From an uncultured Clostridia bacterium (GTDB lineage: Bacteria; Bacillota; Clostridia; Lachnospirales; CAG-274), in contig CALWSP010000006.1 of assembly GCA_944384235.1 (NCBI GenBank), positions 124,001-188,000 on the forward strand: a stretch of DNA of 64,000 nt, in the 5' to 3' direction. Below the pieces are notes generated by a model. That model searched no databases. It was not told the DNA's origin and was given only the letters and a program-made list of their open reading frames with translations. Shown here piece by piece: positions 36,560-46,443 of the stretch (positions are counted from its first letter, which is position 1; each line of letters opens with the position of its first letter). A program made the translations under genes and the position numbers.

Positions 36560-37696
36560 TTATTTGCACTCCTTTATTATTCTGTCATAAATTTTAATGT
36601 GTGTACTAGCCATAGCCTCAACAGAAAAATTATTTAAAGCTCTTTCATAAAACTTTTGACCCATTTCTTCCCTTTTTCCATCGTCTTTACAAAGCTCCTC
36701 TATTTTTTCAGCAAGCATATTGTAATCACCAGATTCAACTAAGTATCCGCTAACACCATCTTCAATCATTTCAGGTATTCCTCCAACTCTAGTTGCAACT
36801 GTCGCTCTTTTCATTCTAGCACCTTCTAAAAGAGCATATGGAAAACTTTCAGAATATGAGCTTAATGTGTTTACATCAATATAGCTGTAAAAACTGTTCA
36901 TAACTACTGAGTTCATAATTTGCCCAATCATAAAAACTCTTTCTTTTAAACCATTTTCTTCTATAAATTTTTCACAGCTTTCCCACATTTCACCGTCACC
37001 AAAAACAATAAAATCAATGTTTTCACATCTTTTGGCTATTACATTACAGGCCTTTAAAAATACATCAACACCCTTAACAGCAAAAAGCCTTGCGGCAATG
37101 CCAACATACTTCTTTCTTGGGTTGTATTCTAAGTGTAGCCTGTCAAAAAACTTTTCTTTGTCTAAAACTTCTAATTCCTCTTTAAAATCAATTCCATTGT
37201 ATATAACATCAATTTTTTCTCTTTTAAAGCCTCTTTGAATTAACATATTTTTAAAAGCGTTAGTTACACACAAAATATGCTCAAACTTTCTTAAAGCAAA
37301 AGAATTAATTGGTGTGTAAACCATCTGCTTTCTTCTGTTGTCTTTAAAGTCCAGCTTATAATCACTGTGTAAAGTAGTAATCATAGGAACTTTAACTTTG
37401 TTTTTAATAAAAAGATATATATAATTTGCCCTTGCACCGTGGCAATGAACTAAATCACAACCGCTTTTGTTTATAAAATCGCAAATTTTTCTGTTCACAG
37501 AAAGGTCGTATCTTTTGCTTTGAGGTATAATAGTCACAGGAATACCAAGCTCCTGTGCTTCTTGAGTAAATATACCCTCCATAATACAAAGAAGCTCTAC
37601 CTCTATATTCAATTTTCTAAGATTGTCAAGCAGGGTAAGAACGTGTGTTTTAGCTCCACCAGTATCTCCTCCGCTTATGAAGTGTATAATTTTCAT
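36560..37696 (-). CDS. glycosyltransferase family 4
   Basis: 378 aa with the two Rossmann folds of GT-B enzymes. FISGGDTGGAKTHVLTLLDNL near the N-terminus is the acceptor-side glycine-rich loop; IYNGIDF near 166, GIAARLFAVKGVDVFL near 201 and YSESFPYALLEGARMK near 282 with the E-x7-E donor site are typical of GT4. It is a retaining sugar transferase for the surface polymer; donor not predictable. Confidence 0.9.
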   Translation of the reverse strand: MKIIHFISGGDTGGAKTHVLTLLDNLRKLNIEVELLCIMEGIFTQEAQELGIPVTIIPQSKRYDLSVNRKICDFINKSGCDLVHCHGARANYIYLFIKNKVKVPMITTLHSDYKLDFKDNRRKQMVYTPINSFALRKFEHILCVTNAFKNMLIQRGFKREKIDVIYNGIDFKEELEVLDKEKFFDRLHLEYNPRKKYVGIAARLFAVKGVDVFLKACNVIAKRCENIDFIVFGDGEMWESCEKFIEENGLKERVFMIGQIMNSVVMNSFYSYIDVNTLSSYSESFPYALLEGARMKRATVATRVGGIPEMIEDGVSGYLVESGDYNMLAEKIEELCKDDGKREEMGQKFYERALNNFSVEAMASTHIKIYDRIIKECK

Positions 37697-37712
37697 ATCA
37701 TCACCATATATT

Positions 37713-38969
37713 TTATTTTAAGCTGTCAAAAACCTTTGCTAAACTTTCTGTTAGCTTCTTTCTTTCAAAACTTTCAATAACATCTCTGTTAGGCTTAAAA
37801 TCTAACTCTTTTAAACACCATTTGTCATAATAATGTTTAATGTTTTTCTTAATAACCTCAACATCGTCTGTGTTTGCCACAATACCTATTCCACTTTCTT
37901 TAACCAAGTCGCTAGCACAACCCTCTGGTAAAATAGCCAAAACAGGCCTGTTAGTGTTCATATACTCAAATATTTTTCCAGTATAAAAGGCGTTTGCACC
38001 CCTTCCACTGCCCTCAATAAGAACAAGCACATCTGCACTAATTTGATGCTCAATACATACATTGTGAGGCACATATCCAACTATTTCAAAATTTTCTGTA
38101 AGAGAAAAACTATCAATTTGAGCTTGTAACTTGTCAATATGATAATTTCCAATTAACTTAACTAAAAATTTGCTACCATCTATCTGCCCTTCTTTTTTAA
38201 GCTCAGAAAGAGCTTTAAAAAATGTATCTGGCTTTCTTCTTCCGTATAATGCTCCAGTGTATACCATAGTAAGCTTGTCGTTTTTAGGCATAACACTGCT
38301 GTCAAAACCCTTAAAATCTTCCTCATCATATCCGTTTGGTATAACAACAAAGTTCTCTCCAGTTAAGTTGTTGTTTTTCACAAAATTTTCCCTCATAACT
38401 GGAGTGTTTGTAATAAGCATATCAGCAGTTGTAACCACTTTCTTTTCCATATCTTTTTCTATCTTTGTTCTAATAGGATTATATGGGTTGTCAAGAGTAT
38501 AAGGGTTGTTTGTCCACTCATCTCTAAAGTCCACCACCCACTTTATATTTGGCATTTTCTTTTTAATATAAAGCCCTAAAAGATGGTCGCTATAAGGAGC
38601 AGAAGTAGTATAAATAATGTCAATTTTCTCGTTTTGAATAATCTCAAGAGCCTTTTTCCTGCTGTTTTTATACCAAAAATACGCAGTGTCAGGAATTATA
38701 AACTTTCCCGCAACTTTTCCTGGTATTTTCATAACTCCCTTAAATTCAACAACTTCATAAGGCTTTGTTCTATATATTTTAACACCCTCAGGAATGTCTT
38801 TTAAAAGAGTTTCGTCTTTAAGAGGCATATTTCCAACCTCTCTAGTTAAAACAACTGGCTCGTAGCCAAAACTTCTTAAATGCTTAACAAATTTCACACT
38901 TCTTTGAACACCTGAACCGCCCATAGGTGGAAATTGATTTGCTATTATTAATACTTTTTTCATACTCAC
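37713..38969 (-). CDS. glycosyltransferase family 4
   Basis: 418 aa. ANQFPPMGGSGVQRSVKFVKH (split near 11-31) is the GT4 start, PNGYDEEDF near 213 marks the interdomain junction, and VYTGALYGRRKPDTFFKAL near 235 begins the donor-binding domain. The C-terminal EYMNTNRPVLAI replaces the usual E-x7-E site. Second glycosyltransferase of the operon, directly upstream of the first by 16 bp. Confidence 0.88.
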   Translation of the reverse strand: MSMKKVLIIANQFPPMGGSGVQRSVKFVKHLRSFGYEPVVLTREVGNMPLKDETLLKDIPEGVKIYRTKPYEVVEFKGVMKIPGKVAGKFIIPDTAYFWYKNSRKKALEIIQNEKIDIIYTTSAPYSDHLLGLYIKKKMPNIKWVVDFRDEWTNNPYTLDNPYNPIRTKIEKDMEKKVVTTADMLITNTPVMRENFVKNNNLTGENFVVIPNGYDEEDFKGFDSSVMPKNDKLTMVYTGALYGRRKPDTFFKALSELKKEGQIDGSKFLVKLIGNYHIDKLQAQIDSFSLTENFEIVGYVPHNVCIEHQISADVLVLIEGSGRGANAFYTGKIFEYMNTNRPVLAILPEGCASDLVKESGIGIVANTDDVEVIKKNIKHYYDKWCLKELDFKPNRDVIESFERKKLTESLAKVFDSLK

Positions 38970-38998
38970 TTACCTACCAAATAAATTCTTAGAAAAAA

Positions 38999-40267
38999 TT
39001 AATTTTCTTCCTTGCCCTCACCTAAGAGAATATACTCAACTCCAGCTTTTTCAACATCTTCTCTGTTCCAGAAGTTTCTAGTGTCAAATATAACTTTGTT
39101 GTTCATATTCTTAGTCATCTTTTCAAAGTCAACGCCTATAAACTGGTCGTGGTTCACACCTAAAACAGCTATATCACTGCCATCACAAGCACTATAAATG
39201 TCAAAATTGTTTTCTACTTTTTCATTTGCGTGAGGGTCACAAACTCTAACATTTGCCCCACTTTCTTTTAACATATCCATAATGTGCATAACTGGTGATT
39301 CTCTAACATCGTCAATGTTAGGCTTGTATGTAACACCAAATAAAGTAACAGTCTTGCCCTTTAACCCGCCTAAAATGCTGTCAATTTTGTCAACAACAAA
39401 CTTAGGCATAGAGTCGTTGTTAAGTCTAGCTTGGTGAATTAACTTAGCATTTTGGCTCTTTTCAACTAAAAACCAAGGGTCAAGAGCTATACAGTGTCCG
39501 CCAACGCCAGGGCCTGGCTGTAAAATGTTCACTCTAGGGTGCTGGTTAGCCATTCTAATAACGTCCCAACAGTTCACACCAAGTTCTTCACTCATTTTAG
39601 CAAGCTCGTTAGCTAAAGCAATGTTCACATCTCTAAAAGTGTTTTCCATAAGCTTACACATTTCAGCAGTTGTGGAAGTAGTTATAAAAATTTCACCCTC
39701 TACAATGCTTTCGTAAACCTTTTTAACTTCAAGGCTAGATTTTTCGTTAATACCGCCAACAATACGGCTGTTAGTTCTTAACTCTTCAATAACCTTTCCT
39801 GGTAAAATTCTTTCAGGTGAATGAGCAACTAAAAGCTCCTCGCCTAAAACAAAACCAGTTTCTTTAAGAATAGGAAGCATAAGGTCTTGAACAGTTCTAG
39901 GAGGAGAAGTTGACTCAAGAATAACAATGGCACCTTTTCTAACATTAGGCACAATAGCTCTTGTAGCAGCCTCAACAAACCTCATATCAGCACTCTTGTC
40001 CTCATTTATTGGAGTTGGAACAGCAATAATGTACACATCGCAACCCTCTGGACACTCTGTTGTGCCAACTAAATTTCCGTCAGCAACAACCTGCTTAACA
40101 AGTTCGCCAAGACCAGGCTCTTCAATAATAATTTCACCTTTGTTAAGTGCATCAACAGCCTTTTGGTTTAAATCATATCCAATAACCTTGTGGCCTTTTG
40201 ATGCAAACATAGCTGCAGTAGGTAAACCCACATAGCCGATACCAATTACACAAATGCTCTTTTTCAT
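38999..40267 (-). CDS. wecC: UDP-N-acetyl-D-mannosamine dehydrogenase-like nucleotide sugar dehydrogenase
   Basis: 422 aa. The NAD-binding ICVIGIGYVGLPTAAMFASK is at the N-terminus, followed by AVPTPINEDKSAD near 86, ESTSPPRTVQDL near 119 and GPGVGGHCIALDPWFL near 252 with the catalytic Cys. The SPPGT-like and GGHCIPVDP-type motifs place it with WecC rather than UDP-glucose dehydrogenases. It would make UDP-ManNAcA. No epimerase WecB is in the window, so UDP-ManNAc must come from elsewhere. Confidence 0.88.
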   Translation of the reverse strand: MKKSICVIGIGYVGLPTAAMFASKGHKVIGYDLNQKAVDALNKGEIIIEEPGLGELVKQVVADGNLVGTTECPEGCDVYIIAVPTPINEDKSADMRFVEAATRAIVPNVRKGAIVILESTSPPRTVQDLMLPILKETGFVLGEELLVAHSPERILPGKVIEELRTNSRIVGGINEKSSLEVKKVYESIVEGEIFITTSTTAEMCKLMENTFRDVNIALANELAKMSEELGVNCWDVIRMANQHPRVNILQPGPGVGGHCIALDPWFLVEKSQNAKLIHQARLNNDSMPKFVVDKIDSILGGLKGKTVTLFGVTYKPNIDDVRESPVMHIMDMLKESGANVRVCDPHANEKVENNFDIYSACDGSDIAVLGVNHDQFIGVDFEKMTKNMNNKVIFDTRNFWNREDVEKAGVEYILLGEGKEEN

Positions 40268-40310
40268 TAGTTTATCTCCCTTTCTTGCCCTTTAAGACAA
40301 TGAATTTATA

Positions 40311-41807
40311 TTATTTTAAAAATTTTCTTTTAATAATAGCAACCTCGTTTTTAACTTCACCAGTTAAAATAAGCATTACTCCATATACTATAATACCACA
40401 AATTATAAATAATGCCAAACATATTTTGCTTTTTGGTAAAATTGTTTTTAACATTTCAATTACAACAATCATAACAACAGAAGAAAATATAATTTTAAAT
40501 AAATTTTTAAAATTAATGTGCCACTTTAAATACTTCCTTGTTCCGTATCTAGCAAGAAGGAAGTAAACAAAAAAGCCTAAAAATGTAGTTACAGCAGCTA
40601 TAAAATAACTTTGAGTTAATTTAATTAAAATTAAATTTAAACCCACATTTACAGCTCCACCAATTAAACTTCTTCTAAATATAGCCTTTGTGTTTGCGTT
40701 TAACTCCCAGTGCTTAATTGAATATTCTGTAAGCCCTAAAAACATCATTCCAAGAGCAACCCAGAACATAACAATATGCCCGCTAACATATTGGCTTTCA
40801 AAAAGAGCATAAGCCATAACGTCACTAACAGCAAACACTCCTGCAACAGCTGGTATTGCAATAAGCATATACATTCTAACTGCTTGGTCTAAAAGCCTTT
40901 TAACATCTTCTTTTCTCCCCTCAGACCAAGCTCTAATAATTGTTGGGTAACACCCTCTCATAACAGAAGCGTTTAAAAGAGTAAAGGCAGTTGCAATTAA
41001 ACTGTAATTAGTTTGGTAAATACCAACTGCACTAGCGCCAAGAGAAGCTGTAATAATGTAAATATCAGATTTGTTAAGAACAGATGTTGCCAGTTGGTTT
41101 CCCATAAGAGGCATACCATATTCTTTTAACTCAACTAAAATTTCTTTGTTCACTTTTCCTTTAAGGTAACTAAATATTTTAAGCCTTTTCATTCCTATAA
41201 ACGAAACAATTGCATCTGTAATAAAATAACTTAAAAATATCCATTCAATTTTGCTTTTAAACAATTTACAGAATATAACCATAAAAATTAATCTTCCACA
41301 AACTGTTATCATAGATAACAAAAGATTTAATTTTGCCTCTCTAACAGCGGCAAGCATAGCTATCATAAGCTGAGATGTGTTGTATGTAACAAACCATAAA
41401 AGCCCACATATAAACACTTTATATGTATATACCTTGGTAAATTCCTTAAAAAATTCAAACCTACCAAGTAAAAATACAAACCCTAAAAATAAAATTAAAG
41501 CCGAAATAATGCTTATTAAATTAACTTTTAACCAAGCCGAAAAAACAGTTGAGTAAAACTCCTCGTGCCTTCCTGCAATGTCATATTTGTTTATATATCT
41601 TAAAACTGATTGCACTAACCATTGAATAGCAACCATACCTATTGTAGTTATGGCAATGTTTACAGTTGAATAATATCCATATTGAGCTGTTGTAAATAAA
41701 TAGGTCATAACAGACATTGTAACAATTCCCACAATGCCCTCAATGCCTTTTGCTATCATATATATAACTGTTTCCTTTGCCATTGTACCACTTGAACTAT
41801 TTGCCAT
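40311..41807 (-). CDS. polysaccharide flippase (Wzx/MVF superfamily)
   Basis: 498 aa, about 12-14 membrane helices, with the N-terminal GTMAKETVIYMIAKGIEGIVGI helix typical of oligosaccharide flippases, and LVELKEYGMPLMGNQLATSVLNKSDIYII (split about 225-253) marking the second half. It would translocate the lipid-linked repeat unit for the Wzy-like polymerase at 34087. The start at 41807 follows AAAAGGTGGAAAT. Confidence 0.9.
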   Translation of the reverse strand: MANSSSGTMAKETVIYMIAKGIEGIVGIVTMSVMTYLFTTAQYGYYSTVNIAITTIGMVAIQWLVQSVLRYINKYDIAGRHEEFYSTVFSAWLKVNLISIISALILFLGFVFLLGRFEFFKEFTKVYTYKVFICGLLWFVTYNTSQLMIAMLAAVREAKLNLLLSMITVCGRLIFMVIFCKLFKSKIEWIFLSYFITDAIVSFIGMKRLKIFSYLKGKVNKEILVELKEYGMPLMGNQLATSVLNKSDIYIITASLGASAVGIYQTNYSLIATAFTLLNASVMRGCYPTIIRAWSEGRKEDVKRLLDQAVRMYMLIAIPAVAGVFAVSDVMAYALFESQYVSGHIVMFWVALGMMFLGLTEYSIKHWELNANTKAIFRRSLIGGAVNVGLNLILIKLTQSYFIAAVTTFLGFFVYFLLARYGTRKYLKWHINFKNLFKIIFSSVVMIVVIEMLKTILPKSKICLALFIICGIIVYGVMLILTGEVKNEVAIIKRKFLK

Positions 41808-41830
41808 ATTTCCACCTTTTCATAATCTTG

Positions 41831-44653
41831 CTATTTAACATCAACAAATTGATAATAAAGTTCATTGTCATTTCCCATAAACCTTATATATTGTCTGTTT
41901 TTGCTCTTTACTCCTGCAAGATTAATGTATCTAATTCCATCTTTTATTTCTACATAGTTGCTCTCTCCAACAGAAGATAAAACAACTATGTTTTTATCAG
42001 CCTGCCTTGATGCAGTCTTTAAAATGTCGTGTAATGCTTCCACTTCTCTTTTATCGCTTATTCCAGACCAAAGGTAACTGTCCATCATAACAATAACATT
42101 TTTTCTGCTAAGCCTGTTTATATAGTCCTTAACATATCTCCATTGGTCAGGGTTTCCACTTTTTAAACTACCCCCTGAAACAGATAAAGTCACAAAAGAA
42201 AAATGCTCATTTTCATTTGTTGTGTATTTGTTTTGGTTAATAACTGCTGGAACACCTAAAGTGTCGCTTATGCCATATCCTCCAACAAAAGCCATTGACC
42301 TCGTTTTGTTAGCCATTTTAGATATAAGCTCTTTTCCACCATTTTCAATGCCCTTTGAGTTGCCAAAAGCAGTCACAGATGTGTAATTTCCAACAAGGCT
42401 AGATAAATTAACTTCCATATAGTCGTTTATGTTTGTGTTTTCCATTCCACCTCCGCCAACAGCGGCTCTTGCAGTTAAATAATCTACATAAACGCTTCCG
42501 CTAACATTTTCGTTAGTTGTGTTTAAAGCAGAAACATATATTTTGTTTAAATATATTGGAGCTTTAACATCGCTAGGCAATTTAACACTAGCCTTTGTCC
42601 ATTGAGTACTTTTAAGGTTGTCTGCTATAACAACGTCTGTTGACTTGTTTTGCCCGTAGTTAATAACAGCCTTTAACATATTCTCGCTTCCATCTCCTTT
42701 GTACCAAATTTCAAATTCAGTAACACCTTTTGGAAATGGAATGTTCTTTTTTTCAAAACTTGCATATACAGACTGAGTTGTTGTCATATTCTCTTTAAAC
42801 TTGTAATCTATTCTGACAGCCCTACTTCCGTCATATTTAACACTGTCATCGCTTAAAGCCTTGCCCTCTATCCCAGAATTTTCTGGATAATAATACATAA
42901 CAAAGTCCCTTTTAGCTTCAAAACTGTTTAAAGCAACTAATTTCTTTCCAACATATATCCTAATTTTAGATGAAACATCGTATCCAGAGCCAGTTATAAC
43001 ACACTCGCCCTCTCCTGTTGCAACAAAATATCCATTTTCTATATGCCCTACATTTTCGTTGCTAACACTATAACTTACCTTACTATCATCTACATTAAGG
43101 CTATATCCGTCTTTGTTTATAACGCTTGCATTTAACTTAGTTTTTTCTCCAACACCAAGAGCATATTCCTCTGCAGATAATCTTAAAGCAGCTGCACCTT
43201 TTAACACTGTAACATCTACACTACCAACTAAGTTTCCATATTTAACAGTAATTGTGCCACTTCCAGTTTGAGTTGGAGTAAATACGTTTCCTTCCCAACT
43301 TCCGCTTAAACTTGAACTAAACTCTAGCTTGCCCACATCAACACTCATTTGGGATAATTGCCCGTCATATAGACTAACATATATTTTTGAACCAAAGTCT
43401 TTAAACAAAATATTCTCGTCACTATCAGCAATATATGGCTCAATTCTGCTAGGAACACCTGCTTCTCCTGTAACCTTTATTCCAAGTCCGTTTGCAACCG
43501 CTCTTTGAGAACCCTCACTAGGCACATTTACAATAGTTGGCACTTTTGTGTCTTTTAACTGAACTGCCATAGTTGTAGATCCACCACCATCTAAATGTAT
43601 AGCATCATAACAACCATATTCTTTCATAATTGTGGCAGCCTCTGTGTGAGTTGCACCTTTTCCGTTTTTTCTACCGTCAATGCAAACTAAATAAATTTTT
43701 GTCTTTTCTTTGTTCACACCTACAAGAGTTCTTGGGTTGTAAGCGTTCTCTCCAATAATTAACCCTTTGCTAATTATTTCCCCGTTTCTTAAAAGCTCGC
43801 CACCACCACTTATTCCAACTAATATGTCAGAAATTTTCTTGCTTTCTCTAAACAAAAACTTTTCACTTTCTGTAAAACTAACACTCATTCCAACAGAAAA
43901 TTTGCTTATTTCCTTTTGCCTTGTTGCCTCACTTAAAACAATAATATATCCATTTTCTGGAACATTAACTGTTTCCCCAGCGTTTGATATATACTTAATT
44001 TTTCCATCTTCTACAACTATTTTAGTCAAATTTTTAAAATTAGCATCTAAATTTTTTGTGTTTGAAATGGCTCTCTTGTCAAAATAAACAGGCTTTGAAA
44101 AATCTGTAACCTTGTTTTTTGCTCCCATTTCCATACTCACAGAACCTGAGCCATAAAAACCTATTGTCGACTTAACATAGTCAATAAATGGAGTGCCGCT
44201 ACTGTCTATAAAAAGTCCAGCATATTTGTTGTCGCTACCGTTATAGTAGTTTTGTACAGCTACCATATCTCCATTTTCAGCAACTTGCCCCATACTAGAT
44301 TTTAACTTGCCTGAGCCAAAAAAATCGCCATTAATAGCAGCCACAACTCCATTGTCCTTAGCCAACTTTTCAACAGTTGCTTTAGCACCATAGCTGTCCA
44401 CACTTTCAATAACATCTAAAGCTAGGTCGTTTTCTTGTGCGTCCATAGTTAAAACATAAACATCTAACCAACCTGATTTATACATTCTTGTACTTTTTTC
44501 GTATGTAAGCCCTTTAGCTATTGTTTGTATGTCCTTTTTTTCATACAAAATAGCTGTATCTGCACCAAAGACATTTACAACACCAGTTGATGTAAATATC
44601 ATAGATGTAGATAAAAAAACGCTTATTAACTTTTTAAACACCCTTTTATTCAT
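41831..44653 (-). CDS. secreted multidomain protein with NAGPA phosphodiester glycosidase domain
   Basis: About 940 aa. After a signal peptide (to about residue 29, VFGAD), residues 55-370 form a phosphodiester glycosidase (NAGPA) domain with GVVAAINGDFFGSG near 98 and HLDGGGSTTMAVQL near 355, which in relatives cleaves or modifies GlcNAc-1-phosphodiester links. Residues 380-580 contain Ig-like strands (GSITVKYGNLVGSVDVTV type), 590-780 a jelly-roll carbohydrate-binding-like region, and 780-940 a calcineurin-like end (IVMMDSYLWSG, VVLSSVGESNYVEI). The ATG at 44653 is chosen over an upstream TTG; GAGG is close to it. First gene of the operon, likely a wall-polymer remodelling enzyme. Confidence 0.82.
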   Translation of the reverse strand: MNKRVFKKLISVFLSTSMIFTSTGVVNVFGADTAILYEKKDIQTIAKGLTYEKSTRMYKSGWLDVYVLTMDAQENDLALDVIESVDSYGAKATVEKLAKDNGVVAAINGDFFGSGKLKSSMGQVAENGDMVAVQNYYNGSDNKYAGLFIDSSGTPFIDYVKSTIGFYGSGSVSMEMGAKNKVTDFSKPVYFDKRAISNTKNLDANFKNLTKIVVEDGKIKYISNAGETVNVPENGYIIVLSEATRQKEISKFSVGMSVSFTESEKFLFRESKKISDILVGISGGGELLRNGEIISKGLIIGENAYNPRTLVGVNKEKTKIYLVCIDGRKNGKGATHTEAATIMKEYGCYDAIHLDGGGSTTMAVQLKDTKVPTIVNVPSEGSQRAVANGLGIKVTGEAGVPSRIEPYIADSDENILFKDFGSKIYVSLYDGQLSQMSVDVGKLEFSSSLSGSWEGNVFTPTQTGSGTITVKYGNLVGSVDVTVLKGAAALRLSAEEYALGVGEKTKLNASVINKDGYSLNVDDSKVSYSVSNENVGHIENGYFVATGEGECVITGSGYDVSSKIRIYVGKKLVALNSFEAKRDFVMYYYPENSGIEGKALSDDSVKYDGSRAVRIDYKFKENMTTTQSVYASFEKKNIPFPKGVTEFEIWYKGDGSENMLKAVINYGQNKSTDVVIADNLKSTQWTKASVKLPSDVKAPIYLNKIYVSALNTTNENVSGSVYVDYLTARAAVGGGGMENTNINDYMEVNLSSLVGNYTSVTAFGNSKGIENGGKELISKMANKTRSMAFVGGYGISDTLGVPAVINQNKYTTNENEHFSFVTLSVSGGSLKSGNPDQWRYVKDYINRLSRKNVIVMMDSYLWSGISDKREVEALHDILKTASRQADKNIVVLSSVGESNYVEIKDGIRYINLAGVKSKNRQYIRFMGNDNELYYQFVDVK

Positions 44654-44687
44654 TACCTCACACCCATTCAATAAATTTACACTAGAA

Positions 44688-44716
44688 ATTATAACACAAT
44701 TAATATTTCAATACAA
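44688..44716 (-). promoter_or_regulatory. promoter of the surface polysaccharide operon
   Basis: On the minus strand TTGTAT (44711-44716), 17 bp, TATAAT (44688-44693), 35 bp upstream of the NAGPA gene. No internal terminator is seen until 31644, giving a unit of about 13 kb and 11 genes. Confidence 0.68.
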
Positions 44717-44754
44717 CAAATTAATATTTACAGTTTAGTTACATATATAAACAA

Positions 44755-44778
44755 AAAAGATGCCAAAAGGCATCTTTT
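44755..44778 (-). terminator. intrinsic terminator after adenine deaminase
   Basis: aaaagatgcc / ggcatctttt, perfect 10-bp stem with a 4-nt loop, overlapping the stop codon by two bases; T-rich tail on the minus strand. Confidence 0.88.
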
Positions 44779-46432
44779 ACTGCTTCACATATTCAAACTT
44801 GTCTACATCAAATATTCCCTTGTCGCCTAATTTAAAATGAGGTATAACAAGTAAAGATATAAATCCTAAAATCATAAGAGTTTCGTTGCTACCACTTGGA
44901 GATAAACTCTTTGCCATTTTAACAATTTCATCGTGTTCTTTAACAACCTCTAAAATATCTTTTTTAGACATTATTCCTCCAATAGCAAGCTCCATCTTAG
45001 CAACAACTTTTTTGTCCTTAACAACAACTATACCGCCTTGTGTTCCAAGCTCATTAACAGCAATTTCCATATTTTTGCTGTCGCTACCTATAACACTAAC
45101 GTTGTGCGAGTCGTGTCCAATAGTTTGTGCAATTGCACCGTTTTTAATATCCAAGCCCTTAACAAAACATTTTCCTATGTTTCCAGTTCCTTTGTGTCTT
45201 TCAATGTTTGCACAAATTGAAAGCCCATCTTTGCTTTCACAATATACCTTGTCTGTAATAAGGCTGCCTTTGTTAAGAGAAATAACCATTTTGTTTTTGT
45301 CAAAGGCTAAATCTAAATCACTTTCTCTAACTTTGTCAATATTAACTGTGTTTTCAACTTCTTTAGTGTCTGAAATATTAACATCAAATAAAGCCTCTCC
45401 ATTTTTAGCCACAAGAACACCGTTTTTATAAACTCTTTCAATTTTTGTAGCGTTAATATCTCTTGTAATAACAATGTCAGCATCAAAACCGCTTGCAATA
45501 GCACCTTTTCTCCCTAAGTCATAATTGCAACAAGGGTTGTAACAAGCCATAGTATATACATCTAATGGGTCATATCCAAGGGAAATAGCTTTGTCAATGC
45601 AATGTGAAATAGTTCCCTCTTTTAATATTTCAGCAGGGTGCTTGTCGTCTGTGCAAAAAGAAAAATGTCTTAAATTATAGCTATTTACAGCTTTCATAAG
45701 CTCCTCTAAATTTTTTGCTCCAGTACCCTCTCTAACAAAAATGTCAAAACCATTGCTAATTTTTTCAATAGCTTCCTCGTAGCTACCACATTCGTGGTCG
45801 TTTCTAATTCCGCCACAAGCATAGGCATTTAAACTCTTTCCACTTATCATAGGAGCGTGTCCATCAATATACTTAGCAGACTTTAACTTTCTCATAACAT
45901 CGCTGTCGCAACCTATAACACCCGGGTAGTTCATCATTTCACCAAGTCCTAAAAAGTTGTATTTACTTAACAACTGTTCAGTCATTTCCCCGTCTATTAC
46001 ACAACCTGCATTGTCAAAAGGAGTTGCTGGCACACAAGAAGGTAACATAAAATGAACATCTAAAGGAACATTTTTGCTATCTTCTATCATAAACTTTAAA
46101 CCAGCCTCGCCCTTTACATTAGCAATTTCGTGAGGGTCAGCTATAATCGTTGTAACTCCTTTTGGAATAACTGCCTTTGCATACTGGCTAGGGCTTACCA
46201 TTGCAGATTCAATGTGAATGTGGCTATCTACAAAACCAGAGCTAACATAAGCCCCTTTAAGGTCAACTTCTTCTACACCCTCATAATCTCCTATTCCAAC
46301 AATTTTACCACAACTAATTGCAACATCACCGTCTACAATTCTGTGGTTTAAAACATCAATAATTTTACCATTTTTTAAAACTAAGTCTGCCTTTTCTTCT
46401 CCTAGAGCAGCCTTTATAATCTTTTCTAACAT
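44777..46432 (-). CDS. ade: adenine deaminase
   Basis: Adenine to hypoxanthine plus ammonia, purine salvage. 551 aa. VDSHIHIESAMVSPSQYA near 67 carries the metal HxHxE, IADPHEIANVKG near 97, SFCTDDKHPAE near 275 and GHDSHNVSVIGSD near 439 are specific for the AdeC family. Unusually, it lies 11 bp after the rhamnogalacturonan acetylesterase gene and shares its terminator, so it seems to be transcribed with the pectin genes. Confidence 0.94.
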   Translation of the reverse strand: MLEKIIKAALGEEKADLVLKNGKIIDVLNHRIVDGDVAISCGKIVGIGDYEGVEEVDLKGAYVSSGFVDSHIHIESAMVSPSQYAKAVIPKGVTTIIADPHEIANVKGEAGLKFMIEDSKNVPLDVHFMLPSCVPATPFDNAGCVIDGEMTEQLLSKYNFLGLGEMMNYPGVIGCDSDVMRKLKSAKYIDGHAPMISGKSLNAYACGGIRNDHECGSYEEAIEKISNGFDIFVREGTGAKNLEELMKAVNSYNLRHFSFCTDDKHPAEILKEGTISHCIDKAISLGYDPLDVYTMACYNPCCNYDLGRKGAIASGFDADIVITRDINATKIERVYKNGVLVAKNGEALFDVNISDTKEVENTVNIDKVRESDLDLAFDKNKMVISLNKGSLITDKVYCESKDGLSICANIERHKGTGNIGKCFVKGLDIKNGAIAQTIGHDSHNVSVIGSDSKNMEIAVNELGTQGGIVVVKDKKVVAKMELAIGGIMSKKDILEVVKEHDEIVKMAKSLSPSGSNETLMILGFISLLVIPHFKLGDKGIFDVDKFEYVKQ

Positions 46433-46443
46433 CTTTCCACCCT

